A DNA stretch of 64,000 bases, taken from contig CAYJGK010000004.1 in the NCBI GenBank assembly GCA_964370065.1, positions 15,323 to 79,322 on the forward strand. Direction: 5' to 3'. A program made the translations under genes and the position numbers. The stretch comes from CAMQRS01 sp964370065. Lineage in GTDB: Bacteria; Bacillota_I; Bacilli_A; Erysipelotrichales; Erysipelotrichaceae. A model generated the notes under the pieces. It worked only from the letters and a program-made list of their open reading frames with translations, had not been told where the DNA came from and did no database searches. How positions within the stretch are numbered: the stretch's first letter is position 1; the number at the start of each line of letters is the position of its first letter. This document shows positions 24,066 to 32,814 of this stretch, piece by piece.

Positions 24066-24986
24066 CTAACCACCTACACTAACTTTAACATTCAATTTTT
24101 TTGCGTATTCCATCGCTTGTGAAATACAATCATCTAGTTCTTTATCATCAAAATTCATATTTAATAACGGATAATTAATCTGCATTGCTTTGTATTTACT
24201 AATACCTAGCGTGTGATACTTCAAAATATCTATCTGTACTAAACAGTGCTCTAATTGCGCTAATACATCTATTCTTTTTTTTATATCTTCCATATGATCA
24301 TTATAATTAGGTACAATAATTAAACGTGCTTGTACCATTTTTTTCATATTCTTTAAATAGCTTAAATTATCTAAAATAACTCTGTTGCTTACTTGGCAAC
24401 ATTTTTTATGTACTAAATCGTCATATGCTTTGATATCATATAAAAACAAATCAACTAATTCCACAATGTTAGCATAGTTGCGTAAATCAATATGACCCGC
24501 TGTTTCAATGGCAACATGAATGTCTTGTTTTTTTAACTGCACAATGCATTCATATAAAAACTCGGGTTGTAGAAAAGGTTCTCCACCAGAAAAGGTAACT
24601 CCTCCATTAGACATCGTATAAAATACTTTATCTTTAATTAGCTCTTCGACACATTGGTCAACGCTTTTAAATTGTCCTTTTACTTCTAATGCCCCGTGTA
24701 CGCACGCATTAGAAACAGCTTCATAATCTTGTATTGTTTTTTGATTAAAAATGAGTTGCTCATTTTGTATACTAATCATGCCAGGAAATTGTTTACAACA
24801 ATGATGACACTTTTTGCATAAATGCGCATGATAAAACAATTTCTTATGTGGATACATGCCCTCTGGATTCGCACACCAAACACAACGCAACTGGCAACCA
24901 ATCATGAATACTGTCGTTCTGATTCCCGGTCCATCTTTCGTGCAATAATTTTGAATATGCGAAAGTAATCCTTGTACCCCTGCCAT
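24066..24986 (-). CDS. Glycyl-radical enzyme activating enzyme (radical SAM)
   Basis: Radical-SAM enzyme that installs the glycyl radical on the neighbouring enzyme. In 306 residues: CTKDGPGIRTTVFMIGC, the cluster motif CxxxCxxC in GCQLRCVWC near residue 34, then an inserted ferredoxin-like stretch with HLCKKCHHCCKQ and a further Cys, and GGVTFSGGEPFLQPEF. This extra Cys stretch is typical of activases of dehydratase-type enzymes rather than PflA. An ATG at 25022 is also in frame, but the one at 24986 fits the family and lies one base past the preceding stop, suggesting coupling. Confidence 0.93.
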   Translation of the reverse strand: MAGVQGLLSHIQNYCTKDGPGIRTTVFMIGCQLRCVWCANPEGMYPHKKLFYHAHLCKKCHHCCKQFPGMISIQNEQLIFNQKTIQDYEAVSNACVHGALEVKGQFKSVDQCVEELIKDKVFYTMSNGGVTFSGGEPFLQPEFLYECIVQLKKQDIHVAIETAGHIDLRNYANIVELVDLFLYDIKAYDDLVHKKCCQVSNRVILDNLSYLKNMKKMVQARLIIVPNYNDHMEDIKKRIDVLAQLEHCLVQIDILKYHTLGISKYKAMQINYPLLNMNFDDKELDDCISQAMEYAKKLNVKVSVGG

Positions 24987-24987
24987 T

Positions 24988-27411
24988 TTATAAACTGTGC
25001 TCGCTACGATTAATGATGGCATCTTGTGCTTCTGGCATCAGCGTTGTAAATAGAGCACAATAACCAGCTACCCGCACCATTACATTATTATACTGTTCTG
25101 GGTTTTCTTTCGCTTTCAACAATAATTTTTTATCAACGATATTAAATTGATTATGGAATACATTAAAATGCTTAGCGCTTTGTAAGAAGGCAACAAATTT
25201 TTGTAAGTTATCATCACCATGTAAACACTGTGGAGAAAAGCGCATATTTAATAATTGTCCTCCTGCCATTTTCTTGTTTGGCAATTTAGAGATCGAGCGA
25301 ATCACAGCCGTTGGTCCACTAACATCTGCACCAATACAAGGAGATGCCCCTTCATTTAATGGCAATGTTGCTTTTCTTCCATCCGGTGTAGCCCCTACAT
25401 CAAAGCCATTCGGCACATAAGATGTGATATTAGAAGTAGACATTGTATAACGGCAGCCTTTTGGCCCTAATCCATGTCTAGATGTTCGATAATTGGGCAA
25501 TAAAGCCAAGTATGATTCATAGACATCTGCTACAATCATATCTACATAATCAATATCATTTCCAAACTTGGGTGCATCTAAACACAATTTGCGAATACGT
25601 AAACCTTCTTCTGAATTGAAATTTTCATCTAATGCTTTTAGTAGTTGGTCAAAAGTAATTTTCTTTTCATCAAAGATTAATTTCTTAATGGCTGCCAAAC
25701 TATCTCCAATAACGGATGGTCCAATGTTAGATTGTGAAATGAAGTCATATTCACTTCCCCCGTTTTTCAATGTTTTTCCTCTTTCTAAACAACAATCAAT
25801 TGTACAAGAAGCAAATGCGTCCGCATCATGGTAAGCTAATGAAGCATCACACACTTCATCGCACTCAATTGCTAATTCAAAGTAATACTTTAACGCTTTG
25901 TTCCACGCACCCCATAATTGCTCATATGTTTCATAGTGTACATAATCACGATTGCTTCCATCAATATTGAATAATCGAATCCCAGATACTGGTTCTAATC
26001 CATTATGTAAAATGATTTCTAATATTTTTCCAAAGTTTATATATGTCATTCCCGTTGCTCGATGTCCCCACTTACCAGGAATTGCTGTTTCTACACAGCC
26101 CATTGAGGCATAATCTCTAGCAACCTTTTCACTCAAACCAAGTGATTGCATAGCAGGTATGCATACTTCATCACAAAATAGTGATGGCATTCCAAATCCT
26201 TCGCGAATTAATTTTGCACTATCTTCAATTAGTTGGTGTGGTGTTTCTTCACAATAGCGCACACTTAAATTAGGCTCAGGCAAACGAGTCTGATTCATAG
26301 CTTCTAAACACAAATAAGAAATATCATTTGTCCCTTCCTGCCCATTTGGTTTCATACCACCCACCATTAAATTTGAGTATAATGGATAGCCCCCACTATA
26401 TTGTGTATGACCCCATGGTCGTACTTTATTTAAACTATTTGTCATAATGAAGAAATGCGTAATGATTTCAAACGCCTTTTCTTTTGATAAGGTATTGGCA
26501 TTGATATCTGCTTCATAAAACGGTTGGATATATTGATCAAAACGTCCAAATGAAAATGAGTGTCCATTACTTTCAATCATCATTAATGTATGTGTTAAAT
26601 AAACTGTTTCCACTGCCTCATAAAAATTTCTTGCTTTTCCCTCTAATAATGTTTCATACATAGTAGCATAATATTCTAATTCTATTTTACGCTCCTTTTT
26701 TATTTCATCTTTTGCTTTTTCATGCAATAACTTAGAAAACCGCTTGATGTAATGTAAAGCACCATCCATTACAATTACACTTGCTTCATAATATTCAATT
26801 TGGTCCTTTGTTAGTTGTTCTCTATTTTGTAAGTGCTCTAGTGCAATTTGTTTCATACCACCAAACCCATGATTTAACACAAAATCATGATTAGGGATAA
26901 TGTGCCCATCTCCTGACATACTAATTCCACCACGATGTAATACATTTTGTTTTTCAGCTTGCCTATTTAACGGCGATAAATTCCTAATGACTTCATCTTG
27001 ATGTGTTTGATTTTGCCAATACGCTTGTAAGACTCGCAATCTATTCTTATCCGTTTCACTAATAATGAAGTAATCCCCACTTCTTTTTTCAAATTCATCT
27101 AGTTCATCAATAACCCAATTAAATGAATATTCAGGATAGATGGGTGCTGCAAAATTGCTACTTGCTTGATTACCAAAAATAATACTATCTTCTTCAATAT
27201 AAATTGTCATATTTTTAACTATTTCAGCAAAAGCTTTTGCTCTTTTTATAACTATTCCATCTGTTTCATTTTCTTGAAATACACGAGTAATAATCTCTGC
27301 TCTTTCACAACAAATGGTAGGTGTTCGATCCACCATCTTTTGTTTTAATCGATCCATTCGGTTCGTATCAATGTCTACTGTATTCAATTGTAAACTAAGT
27401 AATTTTTCCAT
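24988..27411 (-). CDS. Glycyl radical enzyme, PflD-type, probable dehydratase
   Basis: An 807-residue strictly anaerobic glycyl radical enzyme. The catalytic Cys439 sits in YASMGCVETAIPGKWG and is followed by Glu441. The radical Gly783 lies in VMVRVAGYCALF near the C-terminus. A single Cys in GCVE, not two adjacent Cys, excludes pyruvate formate-lyase. GCVET instead of GCVEP argues against choline lyase and glycerol or propanediol dehydratase. It resembles the PflD/YbiW branch. With a NagB-like isomerase and a DeoR regulator, a sugar-phosphate eliminase or dehydratase is my inference. The start at 27411 has GGAG before it. Confidence 0.9.
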   Translation of the reverse strand: MEKLLSLQLNTVDIDTNRMDRLKQKMVDRTPTICCERAEIITRVFQENETDGIVIKRAKAFAEIVKNMTIYIEEDSIIFGNQASSNFAAPIYPEYSFNWVIDELDEFEKRSGDYFIISETDKNRLRVLQAYWQNQTHQDEVIRNLSPLNRQAEKQNVLHRGGISMSGDGHIIPNHDFVLNHGFGGMKQIALEHLQNREQLTKDQIEYYEASVIVMDGALHYIKRFSKLLHEKAKDEIKKERKIELEYYATMYETLLEGKARNFYEAVETVYLTHTLMMIESNGHSFSFGRFDQYIQPFYEADINANTLSKEKAFEIITHFFIMTNSLNKVRPWGHTQYSGGYPLYSNLMVGGMKPNGQEGTNDISYLCLEAMNQTRLPEPNLSVRYCEETPHQLIEDSAKLIREGFGMPSLFCDEVCIPAMQSLGLSEKVARDYASMGCVETAIPGKWGHRATGMTYINFGKILEIILHNGLEPVSGIRLFNIDGSNRDYVHYETYEQLWGAWNKALKYYFELAIECDEVCDASLAYHDADAFASCTIDCCLERGKTLKNGGSEYDFISQSNIGPSVIGDSLAAIKKLIFDEKKITFDQLLKALDENFNSEEGLRIRKLCLDAPKFGNDIDYVDMIVADVYESYLALLPNYRTSRHGLGPKGCRYTMSTSNITSYVPNGFDVGATPDGRKATLPLNEGASPCIGADVSGPTAVIRSISKLPNKKMAGGQLLNMRFSPQCLHGDDNLQKFVAFLQSAKHFNVFHNQFNIVDKKLLLKAKENPEQYNNVMVRVAGYCALFTTLMPEAQDAIINRSEHSL

Positions 27412-27421
27412 TTCGTTTCTC

Positions 27422-28153
27422 CTATAACATACTTGCTGCTGACTCATCTAATACGATTGTTACATCTTTATGTAAATGTAAGATACTCGCAGGGTTTAAC
27501 GGGTTAAATAATGTTTCTTCTTTTAATCTTTTAATAATTTTTGCTTTGTTCACTCCTAATGCTAATAGCACAATTTTTGATGTATCCATAATTGTTTGCA
27601 TAGCAATTGTAATAGCTTGTGAAGGTACCTCATTCCTGTTATCATCAAAGAAGTGTGCATTTGCTTTTCTTGTTTCTTCACTTAGCTCTTCTAGGTGGGT
27701 GTATCTACTAAAAGCTGCATTAGGCATATTGAATGAAATATGTCCATCACTTCCAATCCCTAAGAAAATAATGTCAAATCCTTTATAATCTTGTATTAAT
27801 TGTGTATAACGTAAGCATTCCTCTTGCATGTCTGGTGCATCCCCTTGTAAGTAATGAGTTTGTTCCTCTTGTATTCGACATGGGTCATACAAGTGTTTCT
27901 TTAAAAAATAATAATATGATTGTGGATGATTTTTAGCTAATCCTACTTATTCATCCATATTAAAAAATTTTGCTTGATTAAAATTAATTCCGTCATTTTT
28001 ATAGACCGTTACTAATTGTTCTAAACAAAGCATTGGTGTCGAACCAGTCGGTAAACAAATATTACTGTTTTCCTTTTCTTGTATTTGTCTCACAATCATT
28101 CTTGCTACCACTTTACTTGCTAAATTTTCATTCTTCTCTATTATCCATTTCAT
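27422..28153 (-). pseudogene. nagB: nagB-like glucosamine-6-phosphate deaminase, interrupted by TAA
   Basis: Sugar-phosphate isomerase/deaminase of the NagB family, 243 codons if read through. The N-terminal part has NICLPTGSTPMLCLEQL and FFNMDE. The C-terminal part has FDIIFLGIGSDGHISFNMP and ALGVNKAKIIKRL. A TAA at 27947-27949 replaces the conserved Tyr codon of the FNMDEYVGL motif. The frame stays unchanged on both sides, so this is one nonsense substitution, not a frameshift. The gene is first in the glycyl-radical operon, ten bases before the next start. It could be a true pseudogene, a sequencing error, or a strain variant. Confidence 0.85.
27947..27949 (-). other. In-frame TAA nonsense codon in nagB-like gene
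   Basis: The codons after it read Val-Gly-Leu-Ala-Lys-Asn-His-Pro and continue the NagB family sequence without a frame change. Confidence 0.9.
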
Positions 28154-28179
28154 ACAGATCCTTCTCTTTACATTTATAT

Positions 28180-28231
28180 ATTAACACAAATTAACATAAC
28201 TTCAAGATTATTGATGTTAATTTGTGTTAAT
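28180..28231. promoter_or_regulatory. 52-bp inverted repeat operator between nagB-like and birA
   Basis: Two perfect 18-bp arms, ATTAACACAAATTAACAT (28180-28197) and its inverse (28214-28231), are separated by 16 bp. The right arm on the minus strand lies between a -35 like TTGAAG and a -10 like TAATAT of the nagB-like operon. The other arm lies upstream of the birA -10. Each arm also resembles the TTAAC-N4-GTTAA dyads at feoA with one change. The bound protein (DeoR, DtxR-type or BirA) is not determined. Confidence 0.75.
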
Positions 28232-28256
28232 TCTATCTTTTTCATTTATTTCTTTA

Positions 28257-28262
28257 TATAAT
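28257..28262 (+). promoter_or_regulatory. -10 box of birA, predicting a leaderless mRNA
   Basis: TATAAT ends seven bases before the ATG at 28269, so the predicted start coincides with the A of the start codon. There is no Shine-Dalgarno. No good -35 is visible. Confidence 0.55.
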
Positions 28263-28268
28263 AACTCT

Positions 28269-29228
28269 ATGAAATATAAAATATTATCGATATTAATCTC
28301 TCATAAAGGGCAATACATTTCTGGTGAAGTCATAGCCAAGCAATGCGCTGTATCAAGAGTAAGTATATCTAAGCACATCAAAAAATTAAAAGAAGAAGGC
28401 TATATGATTACCTCTCAAACAAATAAAGGATATCGTTTTGAACATACAAACGATATTTTAGAAGCGTCTATTATTCGATCTAATGTGCCAGCCTTTTACC
28501 ATACGATTGAAACACTAGAAAGTGTGGATTCTACTAATGATTATATTAAAATAAAAGCCCCTCAATTAGAAGAAGGACACGTTGTTATTGCAAATGAACA
28601 AACCAAAGGAAAAGGAAGAAATGGAAAATCTTTTTCTTCCCCTAAACAAAAAGGTCTATATATGTCTTTTTTACTACGTCCTTCGTTATCTATATACGAT
28701 AATTTAAAAATAACGGCATGTGTAAGTGTAGCACTTTGGGAAGCTATTCAATCTATTTACCAAATTGATTGCCAAATTAAATGGGTTAACGATATTTATA
28801 TCAATCATAAAAAGATAGCAGGTATTTTATGCGAAGCAAGTTTAGAAATGAATACAGCACAAATGGAATACTTAGTCGTAGGAGTCGGCGTAAATGTGCA
28901 TGATTATGTCCAACCTGATCATTTACAAGCAATTGCTACTAGTATTGAAACATACACTTCTTTTACACACGATCGTAATACTTTAGCGAGTGCTATTTTA
29001 AATGCATTTTACAAGCATTATAAAGTATACGATTTACAGCAATTTGCGCCTATTTATAAAAAACATTCTTGTGTCTTAAATCGTATGATTGTAATACATG
29101 AAAAAAACAATGTCTATTCAGCTTTTGCATTGGATATAGATGAGCGCGCTAATTTAGTCATTAAAAAAGAAGATAATAGCATTTGCACATTATCTTCCGG
29201 TGAGATTAGTATTTTACCAATTGATTAA
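28269..29228 (+). CDS. birA: Biotin-protein ligase and biotin operon repressor
   Basis: Attaches biotin to AccB and represses biotin genes. The 319 residues have an N-terminal helix-turn-helix (about 5-55, GEVIAKQCAVSRVSISKHIKKLKEEGY), a catalytic domain with SVDSTNDY, the biotinyl-AMP loop KGKGRNGKSFSSP and KWVNDIYIN, and a C-terminal SH3-like domain. The GTG at 28224 is in frame but lies inside an operator; the ATG at 28269 is the natural start. A BirA box on bioY shows that the repressor function is used. The last 53 bp are duplicated across an artificial gap. Confidence 0.95.
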   Translation: MKYKILSILISHKGQYISGEVIAKQCAVSRVSISKHIKKLKEEGYMITSQTNKGYRFEHTNDILEASIIRSNVPAFYHTIETLESVDSTNDYIKIKAPQLEEGHVVIANEQTKGKGRNGKSFSSPKQKGLYMSFLLRPSLSIYDNLKITACVSVALWEAIQSIYQIDCQIKWVNDIYINHKKIAGILCEASLEMNTAQMEYLVVGVGVNVHDYVQPDHLQAIATSIETYTSFTHDRNTLASAILNAFYKHYKVYDLQQFAPIYKKHSCVLNRMIVIHEKNNVYSAFALDIDERANLVIKKEDNSICTLSSGEISILPID

Positions 29229-29230
29229 AA
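29176..29230. repeat. 55-bp repeat flanking gap 1, left copy
   Basis: Identical to 29331-29385. Ends exactly at the run of N; it is the contig-end overlap of an assembly. Confidence 0.95.
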
Positions 29231-29330
29231 NNNNNNNNNNNNNNNNNNNNNNNNNNNNNNNNNNNNNNNNNNNNNNNNNNNNNNNNNNNNNNNNNNNNNN
29301 NNNNNNNNNNNNNNNNNNNNNNNNNNNNNN
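29231..29330. other. 100-N scaffold gap, probably spurious
   Basis: Exactly 100 N between two identical 55-bp sequences. True sequence is probably continuous after removing the N and one copy. Confidence 0.9.
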
Positions 29331-29385
29331 ATAGCATTTGCACATTATCTTCCGGTGAGATTAGTATTTTACCAATTGATTAAAA
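29331..29385. repeat. 55-bp repeat flanking gap 1, right copy
   Basis: Identical to 29176-29230, the last 53 bp of birA plus two bases. Confidence 0.95.
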
Positions 29386-30060
29386 CCGTATTTGACTACG
29401 AATTAATGCATGTACCTTATCACTCGTTTCCTTTGGTTTAGAAGCACTATACTCTTCATAAGAAATAGGAGGTAAGTACGTAATATATAAATCTTTATCT
29501 TTATTATTTTTATCATCAATGCAATACGCATTGTTGATTGTAATGGGAACAATAGTAGCTTTTCCCATATAGGCAGGTTGAATGGCTCCCTCTTTAAATG
29601 CATTCATTTCATCCTGTTTAGAACGTGTCCCTTCTGGGAAAATCAATAAATTTTTGTTTGATTTTAGATACTTCACAGCACTACGTAACATAAATACATT
29701 CCCTTCACGCGTAGTACGTTCGAAGTGAATCGTATCTATATTTCTTGCCCATCTACCAAATATGGGCATTTTTTCATTTTCTTTTTTGGAGATAAAACTT
29801 AAAGGTACCGGACAGCTTGCTACAATTAAAACTGGATCCAATGTTCCTTGATGATTACATACAAAGTATATTGCCTCCTCTTTAGGTACATTTTCCACTC
29901 CACTTACATGCAGTTTATAGCCTAAATACTGTAATATATTTTGACTCCATTTTTGCGCCACTCTATAACGTTCTTCAAATGGTTTATTTCGAATAGCAAT
30001 TCCCACAAATTGGGCAATCGGGGCAATGAATATAAATTTAAGTATTAATAGTAGTCTCAT
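29380..30060 (-). CDS. plsC: 1-acyl-sn-glycerol-3-phosphate acyltransferase
   Basis: Membrane-associated acyltransferase making phosphatidic acid. The 226 residues start with a hydrophobic segment (LLLILKFIFIAPIAQFVGIAI), then carry the HX4D motif NHQGTLD near residue 70, ISKKEN and the acceptor motif FPEGTRS near residue 140. It is the last gene of the fatty-acid cluster, nine bases after acpS, linking chain synthesis to phospholipid assembly. Its stop codon lies within the duplicated gap sequence and overlaps the birA end once the false gap is collapsed. Confidence 0.93.
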   Translation of the reverse strand: MRLLLILKFIFIAPIAQFVGIAIRNKPFEERYRVAQKWSQNILQYLGYKLHVSGVENVPKEEAIYFVCNHQGTLDPVLIVASCPVPLSFISKKENEKMPIFGRWARNIDTIHFERTTREGNVFMLRSAVKYLKSNKNLLIFPEGTRSKQDEMNAFKEGAIQPAYMGKATIVPITINNAYCIDDKNNKDKDLYITYLPPISYEEYSASKPKETSDKVHALIRSQIRF

Positions 30061-30069
30061 TTTAAACCT

Positions 30070-30393
30070 CTATCTTTCACACATTGCATAAGCAATGGTA
30101 TATTCTTTTTCATGCGCAATAGATAGATGCACTGTAGCATCATCTACTATACAAGTTGGCTTATTATTTACCTTTATGATTTCAATATCTGATAATAACA
30201 ACGGTTTATCATAGGCTTTAATAATCGCTTCTTTTGCAGCAAAGCGGGATGCTACATATTGTAGCGCACGCTCTTGTGCCAAACTAGTATATTCTGCATA
30301 CTCATTAGGGGTTAATATTTTTTTTGCTAGTGCTTCCTGTCTGGGTAGAAATCTTTTAATTTCTACAATATCACAACCTATTCCAACAATCAT
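30070..30393 (-). CDS. acpS: Holo-[acyl-carrier-protein] synthase
   Basis: Transfers 4'-phosphopantetheine from CoA to the serine of ACP. The 107 residues begin MIVGIGCDIVEIKRF with the Mg-binding Asp8. SRFAAKEAIIKA near residue 54 holds the conserved Glu. The ATG at 30393 is chosen because AAGGGT precedes it and it begins just after the fabZ stop; the frame extends upstream inside fabZ. Confidence 0.95.
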   Translation of the reverse strand: MIVGIGCDIVEIKRFLPRQEALAKKILTPNEYAEYTSLAQERALQYVASRFAAKEAIIKAYDKPLLLSDIEIIKVNNKPTCIVDDATVHLSIAHEKEYTIAYAMCER

Positions 30394-30394
30394 A

Positions 30395-30826
30395 TTACCC
30401 TTGTACAGCACACATAATTTCACCCTTAGCAGCAATTTTTCCTTCAACTGTTGCTTCGACATCGGCAAAATATATTCCTGCGCGCATATTTGTAAGTGTG
30501 ACTTTTAAAGATAATACATCTCCAGGTGTCACTTGGTATTTAAAACGCATTTTATTAATCCCTGCAAAGTAACCAATTTTTCCTTTATTTTCTTCTTTTG
30601 ATAATAATAATACACATCCTACTTGTGCTAACGCCTCTACAATTAAAACACCTGGCATCACGTGTTTTTGAGGAAAATGCCCTAGAAATTGCATTTCATT
30701 AGCACTAATACATTTTGTTCCAACAATTGTTGTTTCATCTTCGCTAATGCTATCAATTCGGTCAACCAATAAAAATGGGTAACGATGTGGAATAATTTCT
30801 TGAATTTGATTCGAATTGTAAATCAT
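30395..30826 (-). CDS. fabZ: 3-hydroxyacyl-[ACP] dehydratase
   Basis: Dehydrates 3-hydroxyacyl-ACP in fatty-acid elongation. 143 residues with IIPHRYPFLLVDRI at the N-terminus and the active-site pair His50 (FLGHFPQ) and Glu64 (PGVLIVEALAQ). GGGAGGG precedes the ATG. Adjacent to fabF and acpS with almost no spacing. No fabM or fabA-type isomerase was recognised nearby, so how unsaturated acids are made is open. Confidence 0.96.
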   Translation of the reverse strand: MIYNSNQIQEIIPHRYPFLLVDRIDSISEDETTIVGTKCISANEMQFLGHFPQKHVMPGVLIVEALAQVGCVLLLSKEENKGKIGYFAGINKMRFKYQVTPGDVLSLKVTLTNMRAGIYFADVEATVEGKIAAKGEIMCAVQG

Positions 30827-30827
30827 A

Positions 30828-32066
30828 TTAACCCTCCCATTTCTTTAATACAATAGAAGCATTGTGTCCACCAAATCCTAGTGAATTGCTCATTGCATAT
30901 TGTAAGTTTTGTGATCTATTCGTATTTGCTACAATATCTAAATCACAGTTTTCATCTTTATTTAAATAGTTAATAGTTGCTGGAATTAAAGCATTTTGTA
31001 ATGCTTTAATCGTGATAATCGCTTCAATTGCACCACTTGCTCCTAGTAAATGTCCTGTGTTTGATTTTGTACTAGACATCGCTAATTGGTTTGCATGTTC
31101 TCCAAACGCTGCTTTTACAGCTGCTGTTTCCGTTTTATCATTTAAAGGCGTACTTGTCCCATGTGCATTTACATAATCAATTGCTTCTTTTTCAATGTTT
31201 GCATCTTTCACTGCCATAATCATTGCTTTTGTTCCACCACTTCCATCTTCTAATGGTGCTGTAATATGGTGTGCATCACATGTTGCTCCATATCCAACGA
31301 TTTCAGCGTAGATTTTCGCATTTCTTTTTTGTGCATGTTCTAATTCTTCTAAAATTAAAACTCCTGCTCCTTCTCCCATTACAAACCCACTACGATCCGC
31401 ATCAAATGGAATACTCGCGCGTGTTTTATCTGTTCCTGTATGTAAGGCACGCATTGATTGAAACCCTGCCATAGCTAAAGGCGTTATAGCCGCTTCACTT
31501 CCCCCTGCAATCATCACATCTTCATATCCATCTCTAATTTTATGAAATGCTTCTCCAATTGCATTCGTTGCTGCTGCACAAGCTGTTACACTTGCTGAAC
31601 AATGTCCTTTAGCACCTACATCAATAGCAACATTTCCAGCTGCTAAGTTAATTAACGCCATTGGAATAAAGAATGGTGAAACTCTTGAATTTCCTCTTTC
31701 CATTAAACTAGTATGAGCTGATTCAATGGATTCTACCCCACCAATTCCTGAGCCGATTAAGACTCCAAAACGATCGGCATCGATTGTTGATACATCTAAA
31801 TTTGCATCTTCCATAGCTTGTTTTGATGCAATTCTTGCAAACTGCGTAAAACGATCATTGAATTTTAAATCACGTTTACTAAAATACGATTCCATATCTA
31901 AATCTTTTACTTGTCCTGCTAATTTTACTTTAAATTCACTTGTATCAAAATGTGTAATTTCATCAATTCCGCATTTATTTTCAACAATTGCATTCCACAT
32001 TTCATTTGGATTATTTCCTATTGGGCTGACTGCACCCATTCCACTAATTACAACTCTTCTTTTCAT
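30828..32066 (-). CDS. fabF: 3-oxoacyl-[ACP] synthase II
   Basis: Elongating condensing enzyme of FAS II, 412 residues. The catalytic Cys lies in VTACAAATNAIGEAF near residue 165, and the two His in VNAHGTSTPLND and STKSNTGHLLGASG. The start MKRRVVISGMGAVSPIG is canonical, and TAAGGAGA precedes it. Part of the fab operon between fabG and fabZ. Confidence 0.97.
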   Translation of the reverse strand: MKRRVVISGMGAVSPIGNNPNEMWNAIVENKCGIDEITHFDTSEFKVKLAGQVKDLDMESYFSKRDLKFNDRFTQFARIASKQAMEDANLDVSTIDADRFGVLIGSGIGGVESIESAHTSLMERGNSRVSPFFIPMALINLAAGNVAIDVGAKGHCSASVTACAAATNAIGEAFHKIRDGYEDVMIAGGSEAAITPLAMAGFQSMRALHTGTDKTRASIPFDADRSGFVMGEGAGVLILEELEHAQKRNAKIYAEIVGYGATCDAHHITAPLEDGSGGTKAMIMAVKDANIEKEAIDYVNAHGTSTPLNDKTETAAVKAAFGEHANQLAMSSTKSNTGHLLGASGAIEAIITIKALQNALIPATINYLNKDENCDLDIVANTNRSQNLQYAMSNSLGFGGHNASIVLKKWEG

Positions 32067-32075
32067 AAGTTCTCC

Positions 32076-32813
32076 TTACATGACCATTCCACCATCTACA
32101 TTGATGGTTTGTCCAGTAATATATTTACTGTTATCACTTGCTAAAAACACAACGGTATTAGCTACATCTTCACATGTTCCAAATTTTTTAAATGGTACTT
32201 GTGCTAAAATATTTTGTTTGATTGTATCTGATAATGTATCCGTCATTTCCGTTTGGATAAATCCTGGGGCAACTGCATTGACACGAATTCCTCTTGGTGC
32301 TAATTCTCTAGCAATAGATTTCGTGAATCCAATCATACCCGCCTTACTAGCTGCATAGTTAGACTGCCCTATATTTCCAATTAATCCAATCACACTTGCC
32401 ATATTAATGATACTACCACTTCTTTGTTTCATCATAATTTTAGAAACTAATTTAGTACAGTTGAAACATCCTTTTAAGTTAACATCCATAACGGCCATAA
32501 AATCTTCTTCACTCATTCTTAATAATAATGTATCTTTTGTAATTCCTGAATTATTTACTAAACAATCAATTCTACCAAAAGTATCCATCGCTTGTTTAAA
32601 CATTTCTTCTACATCACTCATAACTGATACATTAGCACGTACACTAAAAGCTTCTACGCCTTGTTCTTTGCAAGCTTCTACTACTGCATTGGCTGAATCC
32701 TTGTTTCCGTTGTAATTCACTACAATATTATATCCTTCTTTTGCCATACTTAAAGCAATTTGGCTTCCAATCCCTTTACTTGCTCCCGTAATTAACGCTA
32801 CTTTTCTTTCCAT
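32076..32813 (-). CDS. fabG: 3-oxoacyl-[ACP] reductase
   Basis: NADPH-dependent short-chain reductase of FAS II, 245 residues. The nucleotide loop is TGASKGIGSQIA (about 9-20), NNSGITKD follows, and the Ser-Tyr-Lys active site appears as INMASVIG and NYAASKAG. The C-terminus ITGQTINVDGGMVM is typical of FabG. It begins one base after fabD. Confidence 0.96.
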   Translation of the reverse strand: MERKVALITGASKGIGSQIALSMAKEGYNIVVNYNGNKDSANAVVEACKEQGVEAFSVRANVSVMSDVEEMFKQAMDTFGRIDCLVNNSGITKDTLLLRMSEEDFMAVMDVNLKGCFNCTKLVSKIMMKQRSGSIINMASVIGLIGNIGQSNYAASKAGMIGFTKSIARELAPRGIRVNAVAPGFIQTEMTDTLSDTIKQNILAQVPFKKFGTCEDVANTVVFLASDNSKYITGQTINVDGGMVM

Positions 32814-32814
32814 A

